DNA of 6,443 nucleotides from Actinomycetota bacterium (GTDB taxonomy: Bacteria > Actinomycetota > Geothermincolia > Geothermincolales > RBG-13-55-18): the NCBI GenBank assembly GCA_028275245.1, contig JAPWVA010000075.1, forward strand, positions 1-6,443. Direction: 5' to 3'. Shown here one piece after another: positions 1-4,776 of this stretch; the stretch's first letter is position 1; each line of letters begins with the position of its first letter. The translations under genes and the position numbers were made by a program. The notes beneath the pieces were generated by a model. That model ran no database searches. It had not been told where the DNA came from and worked only from the letters and a program-made list of their open reading frames with translations.

Positions 1-1168
1 GGCCCGGGATGGGCTTGCCGAAGGAACCGATAGGACCCTCGCCGATGGGCTTATAAGCCAACCCCCCCTCTATGGCCCCGTACCACTCCAGTATCCTCAC
101 GTTGAAACGGCGCTCAAAGTCCTCCCATATGGCCCTGGGAGTGCCGGCGGAGATCACCTTCCGCACCGGGTTGTCCGCGTCGTCAGGCCGCGGTGGTTCG
201 TTGTAAATCCCCGACATCATCCCTCCCAGCAGAGAGAAGGTGGTGCATCCGAACTGGCGGCATATATCCCATATGCGGCTCTTGGTGAACCTCTGGCTTA
301 TAACCGCGGGGATCCTCATGGTGAGGGCGGGAAAGAGGGTGACCGCCTGTGCGTTGCCGTGAGCCAGGGAAAGCCCGGTGTACAGCACGTCGTCCGGCTG
401 GTATTCCCAGACCATGTAACCTAACAGACAATACATAGCGTTCCGCCGCGAGTCCAGGGTCACCCCTTTGGGATTACCCGTGACCCCGGAAGTGTAGATG
501 ATCTGGATGGGCAACGAGGGGTTCTCCTCCTCCGCCTCCATCTGCTCCACCAAGGGCTCCTCCAGCATCTCATTCACGGTGGGATACTTCTGTGCCAGGG
601 CAGGATCTGCATCCGGCTTTAGATTGAGATATATCTTTTGGATGTTGGGCGCGTTCTTCGTCGCCGCCTCTACCTCCGGTAGCAGGTCCGCCGTGGTCAC
701 CACCGCCTTGGCGTCACAGTCGGCCAGCTGGAAGGCCAGTTTCTCGCCCTTGGCCCTAGGGTCTATCGGCACCAACACGAGCCCTAGCAGCGAGCAGGCG
801 GCCAGGGCGTAGACGTACTCCGGGTGGTTCCTCATCACCAAGGCCAGCTTGTCCCCTTTGGAGAAGCCTTCCTCTCTTAGGGCCATCGCCATCCTTACGG
901 CATTGGCGTAGATCTGGGCGTAGGTGAGCTTTTCGTCGGGGAACTGGCCACCGTTCTCGAACACCAGAGCCAACTTGTTGGGGAATTCCTCTGCCCTGAG
1001 CTCCAGGAGCTTGTGGAAAAGCCCCTTGTGCTTGGGCAGCTGCGAGTCTGTGAATCCCCGCAGGATCTTCCTCACCACCTCAGGGTGGCTCAAGAGTTCC
1101 GCCAGCATATAGGCCCGCGGGTTCTTGGACTCCAGGTCCCTCACGAAGGGAAGTGATGTCAGGTCCAC
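1..1168 (-). CDS. AMP-forming acyl-CoA ligase, CaiC-like (C-terminus cut by window edge)
   Basis: This is a member of the ANL adenylate-forming superfamily. It is expected to activate a carboxylic acid with ATP to an acyl-AMP and then form the CoA thioester in the cytoplasm. The frame is open from a GTG at 1168 to the left edge, giving 389 complete codons. The P-loop-like A3 motif is YTSGVTGNPKGV at residues 225-236, and the A5 region reads EWYGAIEGG around residues 361-369, followed by a GSFGKP stretch. The layout around ISAGTPRAIWEDF and EWYGA resembles crotonobetaine/carnitine-CoA ligases, so 'CaiC-like' describes the subfamily and not the substrate. The hinge and C-terminal subdomain with the catalytic lysine are outside the window. 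The GTG start is chosen because an AAGGAGGT lies six bases upstream; the first in-frame ATG (residue 21) would remove conserved-looking N-terminal sequence. Two motif positions deviate from consensus: Val for Thr in A3, and Ile for Thr in YGxTE. The gene follows the nitroreductase after 50 bases, probably in the same transcript. The substrate is unknown. Confidence 0.9.
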   Translation of the reverse strand, partial: MDLTSLPFVRDLESKNPRAYMLAELLSHPEVVRKILRGFTDSQLPKHKGLFHKLLELRAEEFPNKLALVFENGGQFPDEKLTYAQIYANAVRMAMALREEGFSKGDKLALVMRNHPEYVYALAACSLLGLVLVPIDPRAKGEKLAFQLADCDAKAVVTTADLLPEVEAATKNAPNIQKIYLNLKPDADPALAQKYPTVNEMLEEPLVEQMEAEEENPSLPIQIIYTSGVTGNPKGVTLDSRRNAMYCLLGYMVWEYQPDDVLYTGLSLAHGNAQAVTLFPALTMRIPAVISQRFTKSRIWDICRQFGCTTFSLLGGMMSGIYNEPPRPDDADNPVRKVISAGTPRAIWEDFERRFNVRILEWYGAIEGGLAYKPIGEGPIGSFGKPIPG

Positions 1169-1182
1169 GTTACCACCTCCTT
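1169..1182 (-). promoter_or_regulatory. Shine-Dalgarno site fixing the GTG start of the ligase
   Basis: On the minus strand AAGGAGGT (1175-1182) is followed by a six-base spacer (GGTAAC) and then GTG at 1168. It is a near-perfect anti-16S match at ideal spacing, and it is the main reason for calling a GTG start here. Confidence 0.8.
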
Positions 1183-1218
1183 CCTGTAGCCCCGTTTCCC
1201 CATATGCTCACTGTGCCC

Positions 1219-2217
1219 TCACGGCATCTCGGTCCACTTTCTGCCCCCCTTTACCCAGGTGATGCGGGGAAGCTCCCTTTTCACCATGGAATCGGCTTTC
1301 ACCCTGGGATAGCCCAGGACTATGCCGCTTACCACCTTGTAGGGCCATTTTATTCCCAGCTTCTTCTTTAGGCCTGGGTGGTAATTGATGGCGATTGTGA
1401 AACCGCACCAACAAGTGACCAAACCTAGTGAATGGGCGGCCAACACCATGTTGGTGCCACATATCCCGATGTCCAGGTCCGGATTGTTGATGCCTCTCTT
1501 GTCGCCTAAAAGCAAGATAAGGCAGGGCGCCCCCATGAAGACGTCGTTGGGCCGCAGGATGGCCTTACCGCCCGTCTGGGCCCTCTGGTCGAACTTGGCG
1601 GGGGCCAACGGCGATAGCAGCGCCAGGAGCCTCCTGGTCAGGGGGTTGGTCTTACCCGAGAAGTAAAAGGAGGTCAACGCCCGGTAGATGGGGTCGATGG
1701 CGTCGGCGATACGGTCCATCTCCTCCCGGTCGTTGATCACGACAAAAGCCCAGGGCTGGCAGTTCCCATGGGAGGGAGCGAAGCGGCCAGCCTCTATCAC
1801 CCTCCTCACCAGCTCATCGGGTACCGGTTTCTTGGAATAAATCCGGTTACTTCTTCTCTTGTAGATGACCTCCTCCACCGGAGTCAGACCCTCTATACCC
1901 TCCACCTCCGGTATCCTCGGGTAACCGTCCTCCGGCTGAAAGCTGACCGTCCGCCAGAAGCCCTTGTCCACCCGGTAGAATCCCTCCATTCGCATGGCGC
2001 CCTTCTCGCAGTGGGCAACGCAGGCGGAGCAGGCAAGGCAGGCTATTTTCTCAATGTACCTGGGCTTTCCCTCTACCAGCTCCAGGCAGGCAGCAGGGCA
2101 AGCCTTGATGCAGTTACCGCAGCCCGTGCACTTTTCCTCGTCTACTACAAACCTGGGGACGTGCCAGATATCGGGCTCAGCAGGCAGGTAGGTATGGGTG
2201 AAATTCCCGATTCCCAT
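1219..2217 (-). CDS. Ferredoxin-nitroreductase fusion flavoprotein (332 aa)
   Basis: This two-domain redox protein has no signal peptide and is presumably cytoplasmic. Residues 30-40 (C30, C33, C36, C40-Pro) and 60-70 (C60, C63, C66, C70) form two CxxCxxCxxxC sets, as in a bacterial-type ferredoxin with two [4Fe-4S] clusters. From about residue 112 a nitroreductase-fold domain begins. RRSNR (121-125) followed by the YSKKPV stretch, and APSHGNCQPWAF (147-158), match the usual FMN-binding regions, and the helix around DIGICGTNMVLAAHSLGL is also typical. Stand-alone nitroreductases have about 180-220 residues, so the length fits ferredoxin plus one full domain. The family transfers electrons from a reduced donor through FMN to varied acceptors, and the fused clusters imply a low-potential, one-electron donor or acceptor. 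Its place between thiolase and ligase genes suggests redox support for acyl-CoA breakdown, but that role is inference. The start follows GAGGGGGT with an eight-base spacer. Substrate assignment is not possible from sequence. Confidence 0.9.
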   Translation of the reverse strand: MGIGNFTHTYLPAEPDIWHVPRFVVDEEKCTGCGNCIKACPAACLELVEGKPRYIEKIACLACSACVAHCEKGAMRMEGFYRVDKGFWRTVSFQPEDGYPRIPEVEGIEGLTPVEEVIYKRRSNRIYSKKPVPDELVRRVIEAGRFAPSHGNCQPWAFVVINDREEMDRIADAIDPIYRALTSFYFSGKTNPLTRRLLALLSPLAPAKFDQRAQTGGKAILRPNDVFMGAPCLILLLGDKRGINNPDLDIGICGTNMVLAAHSLGLVTCWCGFTIAINYHPGLKKKLGIKWPYKVVSGIVLGYPRVKADSMVKRELPRITWVKGGRKWTEMP

Positions 2218-2312
2218 GGTTCATACCCCCTCGTTCCGAAGCCGACCAACCGTCTATAAACGGTAAACATGCTCCTTCTGCGCCGGCGTAATGCCGCCCC
2301 GCCGCGTCCTCC
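2218..2312 (-). other. Thiolase-nitroreductase intergenic gap with a small inverted repeat
   Basis: No gene fits in these 95 bases. On the plus strand ACCGT (2249-2253) and ACGGT (2260-2264) form a five-base inverted repeat around an AT-rich six-base centre (ctataa). It could be a weak hairpin or an operator half-pair. There is no uridine run that would make a terminator, and no convincing promoter. The nitroreductase Shine-Dalgarno sequence, GAGGGGGT, lies at 2225-2232. The simplest reading is read-through transcription from the thiolase. Confidence 0.4.
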
Positions 2313-3575
2313 TCAAATCACCCCGTCAACTTTTTCCAGTATATGGATGCACATGGCCGCCTCGCCCGTGCCTATGAAGCCGCCTCCGTTCTCGGCCAGG
2401 GCCACCCTGGCTCCCTCCACCTGCCGCTTTCCCGCCTCGCCCCGCAATTGGGTGACGAGCTCCACGATCTGGGCGATGCCGGAGGCCCCGATGGGGTGAC
2501 CCCGGCATTCCAGCCCACCGCTGGTGTTGACGGGCAATTTCCCGCCCAGACGGGTGGCCCCCGACTCGGCGAAGGGCCCTCCCTCTCCCTCCCCGCAGAA
2601 TCCCAGTTCCTCGGTCTGGAGCAATTCCCCGAAAGCCGTGGCGTCGTGCACCTCCGCCACGTCGATATCCTCCGGGCCCAGGCCGGCCATCTCATACGCC
2701 TTCCTGCTCACCCTCTTCCCGATGAGTTCGTCATCGGGACCCTTGGGCAGGTTGCCTGAGGCCAGCACGGAAGCCGCGATCCTCACCGGGCGCGCCCCAG
2801 GAAAGCGTTTTAGGGCCCTCTTGGAGCAAAGCAAGGCCGCCGTGGCCCCATCTCCTGTAGGAGCGCACATGGAACGGGTGAGCGGATAGGCCACCAGCCG
2901 GTCGTTCAACACCTCCTCCACCGTCATATAGTTTTGGTACTGTGCCAAGGGGTTGAGGGAAGCGTGGAAATGGTTCTTGGAGGCTATGATGGCCAGCTGT
3001 CTTTGGGTGGTCCCGTATTTTTCCATGTGCATCCTGGCCGCCATAGCGTATATGTCCATGAAGGGTGACCTGGCCCCTCCCCCTTCCTGGGGCTTTCCCT
3101 CCTTGGCCGCCTGCTCCCTCTTCCGCCGTTCATCCTCCTGGAAGGCCTTGAGTATCTCCCGGATGAACTCCACGTCGGTGTTAGACATGAACATGTCGAA
3201 CATGGCCTGCTTGTTCTCTGGGTTGTACATCTTCTCCACCCCGATGGCCAAGGCCACGTCATACATGCCTGCCCTTATCCCTAGATAGGCCCCATGCAGG
3301 GCGCTGGAGGCCCCGGCGCAGGCGTTCTCCACGTTCATGATGGGGATGCTCTCCAACCCCAGGGGGATAAGCGCCACTTGGCCCCTGATGCTATGCTGCC
3401 CCGTGACAATCCCCCAGAAGGAATTGGAGAACCAGGCAGCTTCAATGTCCTCCTTGCGCACCGGGCAATCCTTGAGGAGGGCCTCCATCACCTCCGCCGT
3501 CATCTGCTTCACGGTCTTCTCAGGATACTTGCCAAACCTGATCATGCCCACGCCGATGATGTACACGTCCTCCAT
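2313..3575 (-). CDS. Thiolase, SCP-2/archaeal-like branch (acyl-CoA acyltransferase, 420 aa)
   Basis: This thiolase-fold enzyme is expected to cleave a 3-oxoacyl-CoA with CoA to acetyl-CoA (or propionyl-CoA) plus a shortened acyl-CoA, or to run the reverse Claisen condensation. The N-terminal motif YIIGVGMIRFGK is typical of the branch. The nucleophilic cysteine is C86 in NVENACAGASSALH. H310 lies in EVHDATAF, the position of HDCF/NEAF motifs. H360 lies in the GHPIGASG oxyanion-hole/base motif. The length fits the 380-430 residues of the family. A charged insert at about 143-170 (FQEDERRKREQAAKEGKPQ) is probably a surface lid. The usual second catalytic cysteine near the C-terminus is absent: the aligned position is E395 in ALAENGGG. 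C357, three residues before H360, is a possible substitute. Archaeal-type relatives often pair with a DUF35 protein, and none is present here. The start has GGAGGT six bases upstream. A probable promoter precedes the gene, which may lead a thiolase-nitroreductase-ligase transcript. Confidence 0.9.
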   Translation of the reverse strand: MEDVYIIGVGMIRFGKYPEKTVKQMTAEVMEALLKDCPVRKEDIEAAWFSNSFWGIVTGQHSIRGQVALIPLGLESIPIMNVENACAGASSALHGAYLGIRAGMYDVALAIGVEKMYNPENKQAMFDMFMSNTDVEFIREILKAFQEDERRKREQAAKEGKPQEGGGARSPFMDIYAMAARMHMEKYGTTQRQLAIIASKNHFHASLNPLAQYQNYMTVEEVLNDRLVAYPLTRSMCAPTGDGATAALLCSKRALKRFPGARPVRIAASVLASGNLPKGPDDELIGKRVSRKAYEMAGLGPEDIDVAEVHDATAFGELLQTEELGFCGEGEGGPFAESGATRLGGKLPVNTSGGLECRGHPIGASGIAQIVELVTQLRGEAGKRQVEGARVALAENGGGFIGTGEAAMCIHILEKVDGVI

Positions 3576-3587
3576 GGCCCTACCTCC
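3576..3587 (-). promoter_or_regulatory. Shine-Dalgarno site of the thiolase gene
   Basis: GGAGGT (3582-3587, minus strand) lies six bases before the ATG at 3575. It supports this start over internal ATG codons. Confidence 0.75.
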
Positions 3588-3607
3588 GCTGCGACATTTA
3601 GGTTATG

Positions 3608-3621
3608 GATACTCCGGTATC
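3608..3621. promoter_or_regulatory. Small palindrome near the presumed transcription start (possible operator)
   Basis: GATAC (3608-3612) and GTATC (3617-3621) form a perfect five-base inverted repeat around TCCG. On the minus strand it begins about four bases downstream of the proposed -10 box, where it would overlap the transcription start, a usual location for a repressor operator. It is short enough to be chance, and no regulator gene is present in the window. Confidence 0.35.
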
Positions 3622-3625
3622 TAAT

Positions 3626-3654
3626 TTTATAACTCAGGGGAAACCAGTATGCAA
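3626..3654 (-). promoter_or_regulatory. Putative sigma-70-type promoter for the thiolase transcript
   Basis: On the minus strand the candidate -35 box is TTGCAT (3649-3654) and the -10 box is TATAAA (3626-3631), separated by exactly 17 bases. The -10 box matches five of six consensus bases but the -35 only three. The region is a clear AT-rich dip in otherwise GC-rich DNA. A start about seven bases downstream would give a leader of roughly 45 bases before the ATG at 3575. Confidence 0.5.
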
Positions 3655-3693
3655 CGCGGTCCGCGATGACTCCCCTAGGTAAACCGTTCACCG

Positions 3694-3730
3694 GGTTGAG
3701 GAGAAGGGCCTTCAGCCCCTCTCCTCAACC
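3694..3730 (-). terminator. Strong hairpin at the end of the short dehydrogenase gene (possible terminator or 3' stabiliser)
   Basis: The arms 3694-3708 and 3716-3730 are inverted repeats that pair over 15 positions in minus-strand RNA, with a single G-U wobble. The plus-strand arms are GGTTGAGGAGAAGGG and CCCCTCTCCTCAACC. The loop is seven bases and holds the UGA stop codon (3712-3714); a further C-G pair could close it to five. The upstream arm encodes the last residues of the dehydrogenase. No uridine tract follows, so intrinsic termination is uncertain. It may instead protect or process the mRNA end between the dehydrogenase pair and the promoter-bearing thiolase unit. Confidence 0.55.
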
Positions 3731-4776
3731 ATGTCCAGGATCTTCAAGAGCCCCTCCTCCTCGGGTGCCGGGAACATCTGGCAATATTTAGCGTCCCGCA
3801 TGAGGCGCTCCATCCCGTAGTCCCTCATGTACCCGTACCCGCCGTGGATCTGCACCCCGTCCATGGCCGCCTGGCAGGCGTTGCTGCCCGCCCTGCGCCA
3901 GGCCATGATGGCCGGAGCCAGCTCCTCCACCTCACAGGCCCTGCGGATGGCCGCCTTTCCCTCCTCGATGCCGCAGAGCATGCGGGCTAGCATCATGCGC
4001 ATGGCCTGGTGCTCAATGATTATCTTTCCGCCCTGATACCTCTGACGGGCATAGGCATACGCTTTCTCGAAGGACTTGCGGGCTATGCCCACCGATATTG
4101 CGGCCAGGCCCAGATAGAGGACCCTCTCGGTGGCCATCTTAGCCTCCCTCTGGAACTCCTTCAGGGCGAAGTAGGGCTCCGCCCCCGATAGGTCCAGGGA
4201 GGCGAAGGCAGTCACCCTCCAGCCCAGTGGATAGGGATCCCTTTTCACGTTGACTCCCGGGTAATCGGTCTTAACGTACACCACCTCCTGGCCCGCGGGG
4301 GATTCGGGGAACATGAGGACCGGGCACCCCTCCAGTACGTTGAAAACGAAGGTGGCCTTTCCCGACAGCCTTTCACCTTCCAGTTTCAAGCTCCCCGACG
4401 TGGCCGTGGTGGCCAGGGGTTTGCCGGAGGTGAACTCCTCCACCAGGTCCTTCCTGTCTGTATAGACGAGCGGGACCAGCGCGGCGTTGTGGAACAGGAG
4501 CGCGGCGGCAAAGCCAGCCGACTCCACGGCGCACTCCTCCAGGGCCACGCAGAGGGAGTAGGGGTCCACTCCCTCCCCTCCCAGCTTCTCCGGGAGCAAG
4601 GCCGCCATCATCCCCATGTTCCCCGCCTTTTCCACTACCTTCCAGAAAAGCGGTGAATCGACGGTGTTCTCCAGCTCATCAGCCACCGAGGCCAGTTCGG
4701 AAGCGGCGAAGTTGTTGGCGTTGCTTCGCAACACCGCGTATTGCTTGGACTCCTTGGACCAGGGAATAGCGATCAT
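3712..4776 (-). CDS. Acyl-CoA dehydrogenase-like short subunit lacking the catalytic glutamate (354 aa)
   Basis: This protein has the acyl-CoA dehydrogenase fold: an N-terminal helical region, a shortened middle beta region, and a C-terminal helical bundle from about residue 215. Two usual features are missing. The TEPxAGSD loop that contacts flavin is reduced to LATTATSGSLKLEG (121-134). The motif normally reading QIYEGT reads QMFPAP (333-338), placing P336 where the catalytic base (Glu376 of medium-chain dehydrogenase) should be. The C-terminal FAD-binding elements are intact: R246 in RQRYQGGK, EHQ ending at Q257, and VQIHGGYGY (308-316), followed by RLMRDAKYCQMF. It is therefore unlikely to be catalytic alone but well suited to complete a neighbour's FAD site. 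The ATG overlaps the upstream gene's TGA by four bases, with a GGGGGTGG-type ribosome site inside that gene, implying coupled translation and 1:1 production. The proposed role is the non-catalytic partner of a heteromeric dehydrogenase; an inactive relic is the alternative. Confidence 0.88.
   Translation of the reverse strand: MIAIPWSKESKQYAVLRSNANNFAASELASVADELENTVDSPLFWKVVEKAGNMGMMAALLPEKLGGEGVDPYSLCVALEECAVESAGFAAALLFHNAALVPLVYTDRKDLVEEFTSGKPLATTATSGSLKLEGERLSGKATFVFNVLEGCPVLMFPESPAGQEVVYVKTDYPGVNVKRDPYPLGWRVTAFASLDLSGAEPYFALKEFQREAKMATERVLYLGLAAISVGIARKSFEKAYAYARQRYQGGKIIIEHQAMRMMLARMLCGIEEGKAAIRRACEVEELAPAIMAWRRAGSNACQAAMDGVQIHGGYGYMRDYGMERLMRDAKYCQMFPAPEEEGLLKILDMVEERG

Noticed and set aside
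183..431. An 82-codon minus-strand open frame
   Set aside because: It is an out-of-frame reading of the ligase gene. The ligase frame is open throughout and contains the YTSG motif and the YGAIE segment.
1768..2259. A 163-codon open frame on the plus strand
   Set aside because: It is antisense to the ferredoxin-nitroreductase gene, and its translation shows no recognisable fold.
2343..2759. A 138-codon plus-strand open frame and overlapping shadows across the thiolase
   Set aside because: All overlap the thiolase gene, which carries intact active-site motifs. No ribosome site or family resemblance supports them.
3679..3693. Second small hairpin (GGTGAA/TTTACC) just after the dehydrogenase hairpin
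   Set aside because: Six pairs including a G-U wobble and a three-base loop is within chance expectation. It is not reported as a separate element.
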